NCBI RefSeq assembly: GCF_001280595.1
Contig: NZ_LITU01000053.1
Coordinates: 317,513 to 381,512, forward strand
Direction: 5' to 3'
DNA from: Paenibacillus xylanivorans
Lineage (GTDB): Bacteria > Bacillota > Bacilli > Paenibacillales > Paenibacillaceae
DNA: 64,000 bases
The notes under the pieces are model-generated. The model was given only the letters and a program-made list of their open reading frames with translations. It searched no databases and was not told the DNA's origin. The position numbers were made by a program, and so were the translations under genes. Positions 45,241-54,444 of this stretch are shown here, one piece after another. Position 1 is the stretch's first letter; each line of letters starts with the position of its first letter.

Positions 45241-46347
45241 ATGAATTCATCTCCGGTAACCCTGCTTGCGTCGGGCAATTCGCTTGGCGCATACATTCCG
45301 GCTATGCATCTGCACACGTACCTGCAAGTTAGAGGTGTTAGAACAGAAGTTCACGTTCTGGAGAACCTGTATCATGAAGAAATTAGGCGCAAGATTCATT
45401 CCACCAAAAAAGCATTTCATGCCGATTTCTCCGTTGCTCTTATGGGGCATAAAATTGCCAAGCCTGTTGATTCCTCTCTGAATGAGGCGGAAGTCCAGCT
45501 ACTGTTGGATACCTGGATACGTGACGGTGTGTCCCGCTTTGCTGTGTTTACCGGTTTTTGGCTCCCGATCCTGGAGCGCTACAAAACCATGGCGCAGACT
45601 CCACTGGATATTCAACTGATCCGGTTGGATGCGTGCGATACGCCATCGTTTAAGGTACACAAGTCCTTGTATCCTGACTACAATAACGTCTGGCTTTACG
45701 AACCTTCGAGGTTATCTCCGGACGGCTATATTGCCTCAGATGACATGGAACTCCTGCCTTATGCGCAGCGAGCCGGACGCATTCTGATCCATGGCGGCGG
45801 CTGGGGGATCGGGACGTACGCGGGAACGATTTCAGAGCTTCGTCAACTCGGTTACCCGTTGGATGTGATCGTGTACGATCCTTCCGAGGTGGAGGAGGAC
45901 GATGGGAGCACATGCTACTTCGGAACAGATGCTTCATGGAACCCGTGGGACTGGAATGCCCAAGGGAAGCATTCGTTTCCGCCAATGAACCGATATGTGC
46001 GTGAAGATGGCATTCTCCGGGCCATTCCGCTCCGAGATTACTCCGTTTACACGGACCTGATGCGTAATTGCGCTGCAATGATCAGCAAGCCAGGAGGAGC
46101 GTCACTGAACGACTCGCTTTCTTACGGAATTCCTTTTGTCATGTTGGAGCCGTTCGGCGAGCATGAGCTTCAGAATTCAAACTATTGGGAGTCTTGCGGT
46201 TTCGGTATCCGATTTGCGGAATGGAAAGCCCTAGATTACTCAGAACAACATTTGGAGGAAATGTACAGACGTTTGTTGGAACAGCGATCAAAAATCATCC
46301 ATTTGGGGAGGAAAACTCATGCAACCGAAAACAGCAGTTACGTTTGA
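45241..46347 (+). CDS. GT-B (MurG-like) glycosyltransferase
   Basis: A 368-residue protein of two Rossmann-like halves. The N-terminal half starts TLLASGNSLGAYIPAMHL; the C-terminal half contains ISKPGGASLNDSLSYGIPF followed by EPFGEHELQNSNYWESCGFG, the nucleotide-sugar-binding signature shared by MurG and GT28/GT1 enzymes. GGILIHGGGWGIGTYAG is a further glycine-rich loop. It would glycosylate the product or an intermediate. Start chosen at the ATG with GGGGAGG six bases upstream. It overlaps the radical SAM gene by 29 bases. Confidence 0.75.
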   Translation: MNSSPVTLLASGNSLGAYIPAMHLHTYLQVRGVRTEVHVLENLYHEEIRRKIHSTKKAFHADFSVALMGHKIAKPVDSSLNEAEVQLLLDTWIRDGVSRFAVFTGFWLPILERYKTMAQTPLDIQLIRLDACDTPSFKVHKSLYPDYNNVWLYEPSRLSPDGYIASDDMELLPYAQRAGRILIHGGGWGIGTYAGTISELRQLGYPLDVIVYDPSEVEEDDGSTCYFGTDASWNPWDWNAQGKHSFPPMNRYVREDGILRAIPLRDYSVYTDLMRNCAAMISKPGGASLNDSLSYGIPFVMLEPFGEHELQNSNYWESCGFGIRFAEWKALDYSEQHLEEMYRRLLEQRSKIIHLGRKTHATENSSYV

Positions 46348-47494
46348 CCAGCTGACATTTCAAAATATGAAAAGAACCCTTGTTCCGCTGGCGGAAACGG
46401 GAAGGAAGCGCCGGGAAGACCCCACGTATGCAGCACCCGTGCCTTATGAGATCGGAATCAAGCTTAATAATGGCTGTAACCTGCGCTGCAAGCATTGTTT
46501 TGAATGGAATCCAGACGGGTTCCATCACGGCTTTGCCAGTGAAGTGAAGCGAGACGAAATTGAGATTCCAGTCGTGGAGAAACTGTTGGCCGAAACGAGA
46601 GAACGCAAATCGCGTGTGTTCCTGTGGGGCGGAGAACCGCTATTCTATTCCAAGTTCGATGAACTGGCAGAACTGCTGGCTAAGGAAGACCGGCACACGA
46701 CTATTTGTACGAACGCGATTCTCATTGAACAAAAGCTGGATTCCATTTTGAAAATGTCAAAGAATCTGGTCATGCTGGTCAGCTTGGAAGGCTTCGAGAA
46801 GGAGAATGACGCGATCCGGGGCAAAGGCACGTTCAAAAAAGTGATTCACGCCATACAGCTGCTGTTGGATTTGCAAAAGCAGGGCTTGTACAAAGGTAAA
46901 GTGTCCGTAGCTCTGACCGTAAATGACCAGATGGTCGATCAGCTTTATAGCTTGATGGAATACTTTGAAGAGTTGGGCGTTGATTCCGTTTACTTCTGCT
47001 TCCCATGGTACATCCCTTCCGATACTGCGGAAAAAATGGACACCTATTTTGATGCCCACTTTCCGCACCTTGCCTCCCGCTTTGCGAGCGACCACAAGAA
47101 CAGCTGGCACTCTTTCACGTTCCACATCTCGCCCGACCGTTTCGACACGCTGATTGAGGAGTTTAAACGAGTTAATTCACGTGTGTGGAATGTACGTATC
47201 CGCTATCAGCCAGCGCTGGAGCCCGAAGAGGTAGAAGGTTTTATTCGGGGGAGCGAAAAGCCAGCCATGAATCGGACCAAGTGCTTCTCGATCTCGAATC
47301 GGATGGACGTGATGCCAGACGGAAAGGTCAATCCATGCAAATTCTTTCCTGAATTCAGTGTCGGTAATTTATACGAAGAAAGTGTGGCAGATATTTTCCA
47401 TGGTGAGGATCTGCGAAAACAGCGCGAAATTCTGGCCTGTGGTCTGACACCGATTTGCTCGAAATGTGTGCTTCTGTATAACAACGGAGTTTAA
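46319..47494 (+). CDS. Radical SAM protein with C-terminal SPASM/Twitch-like cysteine cluster
   Basis: A 391-residue enzyme. The radical SAM cluster is CNLRCKHC (C53, C57, C60), with VFLWGGEPLF as the SAM-binding GGE motif. A second set of cysteines, C322, C340, C374, C380 and C383, matches an auxiliary iron-sulfur site of the SPASM or Twitch type. Such enzymes modify peptides (RiPPs) or dehydrogenate sugars, as BtrN does in butirosin formation. No precursor peptide gene is evident here, so a small-molecule or carrier-bound substrate is more likely (inference). RBS GGGGAGG at seven bases. Confidence 0.85.
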   Translation: MQPKTAVTFDQLTFQNMKRTLVPLAETGRKRREDPTYAAPVPYEIGIKLNNGCNLRCKHCFEWNPDGFHHGFASEVKRDEIEIPVVEKLLAETRERKSRVFLWGGEPLFYSKFDELAELLAKEDRHTTICTNAILIEQKLDSILKMSKNLVMLVSLEGFEKENDAIRGKGTFKKVIHAIQLLLDLQKQGLYKGKVSVALTVNDQMVDQLYSLMEYFEELGVDSVYFCFPWYIPSDTAEKMDTYFDAHFPHLASRFASDHKNSWHSFTFHISPDRFDTLIEEFKRVNSRVWNVRIRYQPALEPEEVEGFIRGSEKPAMNRTKCFSISNRMDVMPDGKVNPCKFFPEFSVGNLYEESVADIFHGEDLRKQREILACGLTPICSKCVLLYNNGV

Positions 47495-47554
47495 TCGCTT
47501 TAACTTTAAGCCGCCCAATAAGGGAAAACATGCAATCATTCAGGAGGAGCGGGG

Positions 47555-48538
47555 ATGGACTTTATCCGTGTACGGGAACTGCACAAATCGTTCGTATATT
47601 ACCGGAAAGAAGCTGGACTCAAACATTCATTGAAAAACTTGTTTGCTCGCAAATCACTTGTGAAGGAAGCGGTTAAATCCGTTTCCTTCGATATCGGCCC
47701 CGGAGAGTGTGTTGGATTTCTGGGTCCTAACGGAGCAGGTAAGACCACGACACTCAAAATGTTATCGGGCATTCTATATCCTACAAGCGGAAAAGCCGAC
47801 GTACTTGGCTATGTACCTTGGGAGCGAAAGAACGAGTTCAAACGGCTTTTCTCCATTGTGATGGGTCAGAAAAACCAGCTTTGGTGGGACCTTCCTGCCA
47901 GTGACTCGATTTATTTGAACAAATGTATATATGACGTGGAGGATGACCTCTACCGTCGAAGTCTTGCTGAACTATCGGAAATGCTTGATGTGCAAGACCT
48001 TCTGGATGTACAGGTACGCAGACTGTCCTTGGGTGAACGTATGAAAATGGAGCTGATCGCCGCTCTGATCCACCGACCGAAGCTGCTGTATCTCGACGAG
48101 CCGACGATTGGCCTGGATTTCCCCTCTCAGAAGAGGGTCCGGGAGTTTCTGAAATACTATAATGAGCAGTTTGGTGCAACGATCCTTCTGACGAGCCACT
48201 ACATGAAGGATGTGGAGGACCTGTGCAAGCGAACCATTATCATTAACGAAGGAAGTCTTCTGTATGACGGAGATCTTCACAAGATTAACGATCTTTTTGG
48301 TGAGCACAAAATTGTGAAGTTGCAATTCTCGGAGCCAGTTGCCGAGCAGCGGTTGGTCAAATTCGGGAAAATAATCAGCTCAGACGACTACAGCGTTGTT
48401 CTGGAGCTGCCCAAACACCGTTTAAAAGAAGTGTCGCGTGCTGTGCTCGATTCGTTTCCGATCGTTGACTGGACGATTGAGGACGTGCCGATCGAGGAGA
48501 GTATCTCCATGCTCTATCAAAAGGAATCCGTCGGATGA
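47555..48538 (+). CDS. ABC-2 exporter ATPase
   Basis: A 327-residue ATPase of the drug/polysaccharide exporter class. Walker A GPNGAGKT, signature LSLGERMKMEL, Walker B LLYLDEPTIGLD and H-loop LLTSHYMKDV are intact, and a C-terminal extension of about 90 residues follows the ATPase core. It overlaps the first permease gene by an ATGA. AGGAGG precedes the start. The three-gene exporter lies inside the biosynthetic operon and probably exports its product or gives immunity. Confidence 0.9.
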   Translation: MDFIRVRELHKSFVYYRKEAGLKHSLKNLFARKSLVKEAVKSVSFDIGPGECVGFLGPNGAGKTTTLKMLSGILYPTSGKADVLGYVPWERKNEFKRLFSIVMGQKNQLWWDLPASDSIYLNKCIYDVEDDLYRRSLAELSEMLDVQDLLDVQVRRLSLGERMKMELIAALIHRPKLLYLDEPTIGLDFPSQKRVREFLKYYNEQFGATILLTSHYMKDVEDLCKRTIIINEGSLLYDGDLHKINDLFGEHKIVKLQFSEPVAEQRLVKFGKIISSDDYSVVLELPKHRLKEVSRAVLDSFPIVDWTIEDVPIEESISMLYQKESVG

Positions 48539-49344
48539 ATGGACGCAAATTGTATACGGCTGTTTTTTCGATGGGTGTGCAGCAATCAATGGAATACCGA
48601 TTTCACTTCTTTCTCGGTCTTCTCGGAGCCGCGTTTCCGATTCTAGTCCAGTATTTTATATGGACAGCGGTGTACCAACATTCTGGCGAAACAGCGCTGT
48701 TCTCATATTCATACAATCAAATCATATTGTATACAATCTTGGCTGGGTTGGTATCCAAACTGATTGCTACCCAGTTCGAGAACCAGATTGTCGACGATAT
48801 CAAAAACGGTGGCCTCAACAAGTATTTGATCAAACCGGTCAGCTACTTCGGATATCGACTAATATCCTTTTTTGGACAAAAGGCGATCTATTACGGGATT
48901 ACAGCTGTGCTGCTCGCCGGAATTATCTGGCTCGCATCTGCGGGGGGCGTGCTTGAGTTCCAGGTCATAAGGCTAATCCTGTTCGCCGTATCGCTGTCGG
49001 GAGCGCTTTTGCTTAATTTCTTGATCTCCTACTGCATCTGCGCAAGTGCTTTTTATCTGAATGAAATATCTTACTTTTTCGTTATTACCAGCCTGCTCAT
49101 CAATATTTTGAGTGGAGGTATGTTTCCGTTGGAGATTTTCGGGGATTCGATCGTGGAGGCACTTCAGTACACGCCATTTCCATATACCATTTATTTTCCA
49201 GTCAATGTTCTCAGCGGCAAAACGGAAGTGGCGGCGATGTATCAGGGGTTTCTCATCCAGTGCGGTTGGATACTCCTGTTCTTATGGCTATCCCGTCTAA
49301 CGTGGCGGATATCCATGAAGAAATATTCGGCGGTTGGGGGGTAG
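48535..49344 (+). CDS. ABC-2 type permease 1 (DUF990-like)
   Basis: A 269-residue membrane protein with six predicted helices (FFLGLLGAAFPILVQYFIW, a second near IILYTILAGLVSK, then IYYGITAVLLAGIIWLASA, LILFAVSLSGALLLNFLISY, FFVITSLLINILSGGMFPL and a last one near the C-terminus). Conserved blocks DDIKNGGLNKYLIKPVSYFG and GGMFPLEIFGD fit the ABC2_membrane_6 family, whose members work as pairs with one ATPase. Translationally coupled to the ATPase gene. Confidence 0.85.
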   Translation: MNGRKLYTAVFSMGVQQSMEYRFHFFLGLLGAAFPILVQYFIWTAVYQHSGETALFSYSYNQIILYTILAGLVSKLIATQFENQIVDDIKNGGLNKYLIKPVSYFGYRLISFFGQKAIYYGITAVLLAGIIWLASAGGVLEFQVIRLILFAVSLSGALLLNFLISYCICASAFYLNEISYFFVITSLLINILSGGMFPLEIFGDSIVEALQYTPFPYTIYFPVNVLSGKTEVAAMYQGFLIQCGWILLFLWLSRLTWRISMKKYSAVGG

Positions 49345-49356
49345 CGGGCATTCCAT

Positions 49357-50160
49357 ATGTTTAGAACCATGAGAAAATACGCACATTTGTACGGCATGTT
49401 CATTAAAAATTGTCTCATTGCCCAAATGGAGTTTCGGGGCAATTTCTTGATGAGCCTGCTTGTGGAATCCGTCTACCTGCTCGCCAAAATGTTATATGTG
49501 CTCGTCGTGTTCCGCACCGATCTTCACGTAGACGGCATACCGCCTGAAGGGCTGCTTCTATTTATAGGTATGCACACTGTGGTGACAGGAATTTACGTGG
49601 GGCTGTTTTTCACAAATTTCACGAAAATCCCGGAATATATTAAGGACGGCTCGCTTGATTTAATGTTAACAAAGCCGATTTCTCTTCAATTTATGGCTTC
49701 CTTGCGTTATGTCGATCTGGCACTGCCAATCCCTGATATTTTGGTTGGTTTCGTCATGATTGGCATTGGCTGGCATGCCATGGACATACCCCTGACATTT
49801 CTCCAGCTTGCCGGGTTTATGCTGCTGTTATTCGTCTCCGTTATCATCACATACTGTCTAATGATTATCCCTGCGTTGCTGTCATTTAGGTTCGTTCAGA
49901 CGGGATCTGCATCAGAAATCGCCCATTCCGCCTGGGACGCAAATAATTTTCCGATGGCGATATACCCGACTTGGGTCCGTCGTATTGGTACCTTTGTCAT
50001 TCCGTTGTTCCTGATTACCAATTTCGGACCGATGTTCCTCCTGGGGCAGCTCAGCTGGCTCTATACAGGACTGGCGCTGGTCGCTGCGCTTCTGCTCTTC
50101 ACAGTTGTACGATTGCTTTGGAAACAGGCCGTGAAGGGATACAGCAGTGCAAGCAGTTAA
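49357..50160 (+). CDS. ABC-2 type permease 2 (DUF990-like)
   Basis: A 267-residue, six-helix partner of the preceding permease; it carries the parallel block EYIKDGSLDLMLTKPISLQF, typical for this paired family. Other helices include LLLFIGMHTVVTGIYVGLFF and GFMLLLFVSVIITYCLMIIP. Starts 12 bases after permease 1. Together with the ATPase it forms a heterodimeric exporter; the cargo is inferred only from the neighbouring enzymes. Confidence 0.85.
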   Translation: MFRTMRKYAHLYGMFIKNCLIAQMEFRGNFLMSLLVESVYLLAKMLYVLVVFRTDLHVDGIPPEGLLLFIGMHTVVTGIYVGLFFTNFTKIPEYIKDGSLDLMLTKPISLQFMASLRYVDLALPIPDILVGFVMIGIGWHAMDIPLTFLQLAGFMLLLFVSVIITYCLMIIPALLSFRFVQTGSASEIAHSAWDANNFPMAIYPTWVRRIGTFVIPLFLITNFGPMFLLGQLSWLYTGLALVAALLLFTVVRLLWKQAVKGYSSASS

Positions 50161-50225
50161 GCGGATTCTCGGACATAAGGTAGAGTAGCCGGGTAAAGTC
50201 TCAGAACTCAGAAGGGGGAGAAAGA

Positions 50226-51269
50226 ATGAATGCTGTTCAGCTTCCTGTGTTAAGTCCGCCGCTTAAAGGATTTCTGCGGTGGGCTTACACGCTTTCGATT
50301 ACCAGTGCACATGAGGAAACGATTCCTTGGTATTACAGCAATTTCATTCAGTTGTCCTGCAAGAAAACCTTTCTGGAGGATGGCAGACAGTTTTATATCG
50401 ATTTTTTCCGGGGCAAGCCCAATGAACTGAATTTCAACAATCCCTTTCTACTCACATGCTCTGTGAATTATACGATTCTGGAGCATTTGGCGCTGGACAC
50501 CTGGCCCCAATTTTTCGCGGATCAGATTCGCAGCGGCTATTATTGCGTCGTGTTTTTGGACGAAGCCAAGCTACCGCCAGCGGCGGCCTATCAGCAAGAA
50601 CCGTTTCCTCATCATCTTTTTCTATACGGTTTCGATTGGGACAAACGTGTTTTTGATGCTTCCATGTTCGACCATACGGGAGTTTACCGCAATTTGCAGA
50701 TTCCATTCACAGAGTTCCAGGATGCTGTTCATTCCATGAGAAATCTGCTCAAAGAGGGATTCACTGCGGATCACCACACTTATTTTTACAAATACGAACC
50801 GCATTCTCCTTATCCTTTCGATCGAATCGTAGCGCTTGACCAGCTGCATGATTACCTGAACGGAGAGACCCATCTGAACCGCATTAATTACAATCCTGAC
50901 GAAGAACAGGCTTTTGGAATTGATGTCTATGACTATTTGCAAATGTATTATGATGCCGTAGAGAGCAATGATCCCCGGCTTGGTGAACGAAACGATGTGA
51001 GACATCTTCATGTGCTCTGGGAGCACAAAAAAATGATGAGCGAGCGGATTGGCTACTTGGTAGATGAGGGGATGATCCCTTACGACGAACAACTTGTGAA
51101 TGGTTATCAGGACATAACTACAAGGGCAATGAAGCTAAGGGATCAATACATCCGACATGAAATTCGTAAAGACAATGAAATCTTTACAAAGGTAAGGCTC
51201 CGATTGGAGCAATTTCGAAAGGAAGAGCCTGTTCTCCTGCAAAGACTGATTTCATTTCTCGAAGATTAA
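50226..51269 (+). CDS. BtrH-like acyltransferase candidate
   Basis: A 347-residue cytoplasmic protein. About residues 70-160 resemble the BtrH N-terminal, papain-like domain: C78 in LLTCSVNYTILEHL, the histidines of FPHHLFLYGFDWD (H129/H130) and following aspartates could form a Cys-His-Asp set. In butirosin synthesis BtrH moves the acyl chain from the carrier protein to the aminoglycoside. The C-terminal half (about 230-347) is alpha-helical and charged. Last gene of the operon, 65 bases after permease 2, with GGGGGAG before ATG. The assignment is by pattern and context, not certain. Confidence 0.6.
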   Translation: MNAVQLPVLSPPLKGFLRWAYTLSITSAHEETIPWYYSNFIQLSCKKTFLEDGRQFYIDFFRGKPNELNFNNPFLLTCSVNYTILEHLALDTWPQFFADQIRSGYYCVVFLDEAKLPPAAAYQQEPFPHHLFLYGFDWDKRVFDASMFDHTGVYRNLQIPFTEFQDAVHSMRNLLKEGFTADHHTYFYKYEPHSPYPFDRIVALDQLHDYLNGETHLNRINYNPDEEQAFGIDVYDYLQMYYDAVESNDPRLGERNDVRHLHVLWEHKKMMSERIGYLVDEGMIPYDEQLVNGYQDITTRAMKLRDQYIRHEIRKDNEIFTKVRLRLEQFRKEEPVLLQRLISFLED

Positions 51270-51314
51270 ATAAAGAAGGCTATTCCTCTGGGAGGAACAG
51301 CCTTCTTTATTTAT
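51268..51314. terminator. Bidirectional terminator at the end of the carrier-protein operon
   Basis: AAATAAAGAAGGCT / AGCCTTCTTTATTT, a perfect 14-base-pair stem overlapping the stop codon of the BtrH-like gene, with a 17-base loop. It also serves the convergent nrdF gene. Confidence 0.88.
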
Positions 51315-51353
51315 ATTCATTGGCTACACGGAGTCATGTAATGATGTAATGGC

Positions 51354-52316
51354 TTATTCGAACTTGAAATCATCATCCGTCAGAGGTTCTACATTCAGAG
51401 TACGAATATACCCGTTGCCTTTTTTAGAGAAAAAGTCATGCTGTTTGGTATGTGTACTGATTCCATTTAACACAATCGGGTTAACCTCTTCGTCTTCAAA
51501 TAATGGCTCAAAACCGAGATTCATCATAGCTTTATTAGCGTTATAACGAAGGAATGCTTCCACTTCCTCGGTCAAATGAATAGGTGTATATAATTCCTGC
51601 GTATATTGCAACTCATTTTGATGAAGAAGCTGTATTAAGTCAACCAAACTTTGGTACACGTGATTCCGCTGCGTTTCATCAAAGCTCGCGTATATTTCCT
51701 GGGCCAACACACCCACATATACACCATGAATACTTTCATCCCGCAAAATCAGATCAATGATCTCACCACTGCAGGTGAGTTTGCCTTGTCCAGCTAAATA
51801 GAGTGGATAGAAAAATCCGCTGTAAAATAAATAACTTTCCAAAAGTACGGAAGCGGCCATCGCCATATACAAATCTTTTGAAGTCTCAATGTTCATGTAA
51901 TACTGACGTATAACCGTAGCTTTGGTTTGCAGATATGGATTTTTTTCCACCCATTTAAATACACTGTCAATTTCTTCGGTTGATGCCAGCGTGGTAAAAA
52001 TACTGCTGTAGGATTTCGCATGAATTTGTTCCATCATCGCCATAAAGCTAAGTACAGCCTTGCGTTGCAATCCATCCACATGCTCCATAATCTGAGGCAT
52101 ACCTACACCGCCCTGAATGGTATCCAGAAGGGTTAGACCTCCCAAAACCTTCATATAAGCGTCTTTTTCTATATCACTGAGCATGCCCCAGGTCATTTTA
52201 TCATCGGATAACGGAATCTCGTCATCGGTCCAAAATTGCATAATATTCTGATTCCAGAACATCAATGTGAAATCATCATCTGCTCGATTCCAGTTTACAG
52301 CTTGGATTGCCGGCAT
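51354..52316 (-). CDS. nrdF: Class Ib ribonucleotide reductase beta subunit
   Basis: A 320-residue radical-generating subunit with a dimanganese or diiron site. Metal ligands sit in EKDAYMKVLGG-type helix B, MEQIHAKSYSS (E-x2-H; the adjacent Tyr is the radical carrier) and RDESIHGVYV (E-x2-H). The C-terminus LTDDDFKFE is the peptide that docks to NrdE. Last gene of nrdI-nrdE-nrdF, about 40 bases after nrdE. Confidence 0.95.
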   Translation of the reverse strand: MPAIQAVNWNRADDDFTLMFWNQNIMQFWTDDEIPLSDDKMTWGMLSDIEKDAYMKVLGGLTLLDTIQGGVGMPQIMEHVDGLQRKAVLSFMAMMEQIHAKSYSSIFTTLASTEEIDSVFKWVEKNPYLQTKATVIRQYYMNIETSKDLYMAMAASVLLESYLFYSGFFYPLYLAGQGKLTCSGEIIDLILRDESIHGVYVGVLAQEIYASFDETQRNHVYQSLVDLIQLLHQNELQYTQELYTPIHLTEEVEAFLRYNANKAMMNLGFEPLFEDEEVNPIVLNGISTHTKQHDFFSKKGNGYIRTLNVEPLTDDDFKFE

Positions 52317-52359
52317 GGTATATCAAACTCCAATCGTAATACCCAAAAGGGAAATTTGT

Positions 52360-54444
52360 TTATATTGAACAAGCAATGCATTCTTCCATCGTTAGCTTGT
52401 TGGTTCTTGTATAATATAGAGATTTCAACCCTTTATGAGCAGCATACAGGTAACAGCGGGCCAATTCTCGCGTGGATACATCACTGTTTACATGAAGAAT
52501 GGTTGAGATTCCTTGGTCCACATGCGGCTGAATCTCTGCAATTAAATCAATCACCTTGAATTGATCCATTTGATACGCTGATTTGTAATAGAAGACGTTA
52601 TCCTTTTGCAAATAGGGCATCGGATAATATGTGGTTGAATTGGCATAGGTTCGTGTCTCAATTTGTTCTACGATGGGCATCACACTGGATGTTGCATTTT
52701 GGATATAAGAGATGCTTGCCGTTGGAGCAATGGCCATCCGATAAGCATGATAGAGGCCATTTTTCATCACTTTAGACTTAAGCAGGTTCCAATCATCGGG
52801 TGAAGGAACATCAATTCCGTTAAACAATTCTTGTACTTTCGATGTGTTGGGACGGTAATCCGTGGTTACATAACGATCAAAATATACACCAGTCGCATAG
52901 TCGGACTTATCAAATCCATGGAACCTTTGGCCGGTTTGCATTGCAAACTCCATACTTTTCTCTAAAGAATGATAATTCATGGTCATAAAGAAGGTTCGTA
53001 CAAAATCCTTGGCTTCCGAGCTCTCATAAGCAATCCTGTTTTTGGCTAAATAACCATGCAGATTCATGGCACCCAAACCAACGGAATGCATTTCGGAGTT
53101 GGCTTTGGCCACACCGGGAGCATTGGCAACATGCGTCATGTCGCTGACAGAGGTCAGCGCGATCATTCCCTCATGAACGGATTCCTTGATCTTGCCACTC
53201 TCCATAACATTAACAATATTGAGGGAGGCCAGGTTGCAGCTGATATCTTTGCGAATAATATCCGGTTGACCATAGTCTGTAATTTCAGAAGTCTCCTGAA
53301 GTTGGAAGATCTCTGTGCAGAGGTTGGACATTTTGACTTGTCCTACGTTTTTTAAGGCATGTGCTTGATTGGCATTGGTTTTATTAATGATATAGGGGTA
53401 GCCAGATTCAAGTTGAGTCATCGCTATTTTGGTCAGCATATCCCGTGCGCCCAACGATTTTTTCTTCTTCACACGGTCGTCAGCCAGCAAGGTATCATAC
53501 ATCACATCCAGATCCATATCATCCAAATGTGTTCCATACGCTTTATAGACACTATAAGGTGCGAAGAGGTACAGGGGCTCATTATCTTGAGCCAGCTTAT
53601 AAAAACGATTGGGGACAATAAGTCCGATAGAGAGAGTTTTTAGCCGGATTTTCTCGTCCGCATTGATCTTTTTGCTATCCAGCAGTTCCATAACGTCCCA
53701 ACCAAAAATATTATAGTATGCTGCGCCAGAACCCTTACGTTGACCCATCTGATCGGCGTAGGAGAAGCCATCTTCCATCAGCTTGAGAACAGGCGTAATG
53801 CCTTTAGCAGCACCTTCGACACCTTTAATGACTTCTCCACGAGCACGCAACTTCGACAGGTTGACAGCAACTCCACCACCAATTTTGGATAACTGCATAC
53901 AAGTGTTCAGTACATAGTTTATGGAGTTCAGTGAATCATCCATTTCAAGCAGGAAGCAAGAAACCAGTTCACCACGCCGACTTTTTCCGGCATTCAGAAA
54001 AGTGGGAGTTGCGGGTTGAAGACGCTGCTCCATCATAGAACGAGACAGCAAACAAGCCGTATTAAAATGTCCTTGACCCAGATGAAGTGCTACGGCTGCT
54101 ACTCGATCAGCATATTGCTCAAGGTATGTTTTTCGGTCATATGTTCTTAGGGCATAATCGGTATAGAACTTGGACGCTGCCATGTAGGAAGGAAAGTTAT
54201 ACTGATAGCCGCGTGTAATTTCAAATACCGTTCTAACTTCGTCGGTTGTATAGGAAGCATAGAAATCCTCATAGTAATCGTTATCAATCATGAATTTGAC
54301 TTGATCATCAATGTTGGCAAACGCCATACTTTTATCTTTGATTTCTTTCATAAACTCCTCTACAGCCTCTTTATCCTTATGTAACTGGAAAAAGCCATCA
54401 GAGTCACGCTTTAGCAACATGTTATTCAATTCAATATGACGCAA
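52360..54444 (-). CDS. nrdE: Class Ib ribonucleotide reductase alpha subunit
   Basis: A 694-residue catalytic subunit reducing ribonucleoside diphosphates. Active-site cysteines are in LVSCFLLEMDDS and KDISCNLASLNI, and the C-terminal redox pair is ECIACSI (C-x2-C), reduced by NrdH or thioredoxin. There is no ATP-cone at the N-terminus, as expected for class Ib. It overlaps nrdI by 14 bases. nrdH is not present here. Confidence 0.96.
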   Translation of the reverse strand: MRHIELNNMLLKRDSDGFFQLHKDKEAVEEFMKEIKDKSMAFANIDDQVKFMIDNDYYEDFYASYTTDEVRTVFEITRGYQYNFPSYMAASKFYTDYALRTYDRKTYLEQYADRVAAVALHLGQGHFNTACLLSRSMMEQRLQPATPTFLNAGKSRRGELVSCFLLEMDDSLNSINYVLNTCMQLSKIGGGVAVNLSKLRARGEVIKGVEGAAKGITPVLKLMEDGFSYADQMGQRKGSGAAYYNIFGWDVMELLDSKKINADEKIRLKTLSIGLIVPNRFYKLAQDNEPLYLFAPYSVYKAYGTHLDDMDLDVMYDTLLADDRVKKKKSLGARDMLTKIAMTQLESGYPYIINKTNANQAHALKNVGQVKMSNLCTEIFQLQETSEITDYGQPDIIRKDISCNLASLNIVNVMESGKIKESVHEGMIALTSVSDMTHVANAPGVAKANSEMHSVGLGAMNLHGYLAKNRIAYESSEAKDFVRTFFMTMNYHSLEKSMEFAMQTGQRFHGFDKSDYATGVYFDRYVTTDYRPNTSKVQELFNGIDVPSPDDWNLLKSKVMKNGLYHAYRMAIAPTASISYIQNATSSVMPIVEQIETRTYANSTTYYPMPYLQKDNVFYYKSAYQMDQFKVIDLIAEIQPHVDQGISTILHVNSDVSTRELARCYLYAAHKGLKSLYYTRTNKLTMEECIACSI

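Noticed and set aside
43565..51269. NRPS or PKS cluster
   Set aside because: There is a carrier protein, but no adenylation, condensation, ketosynthase or thioesterase domain in the operon.
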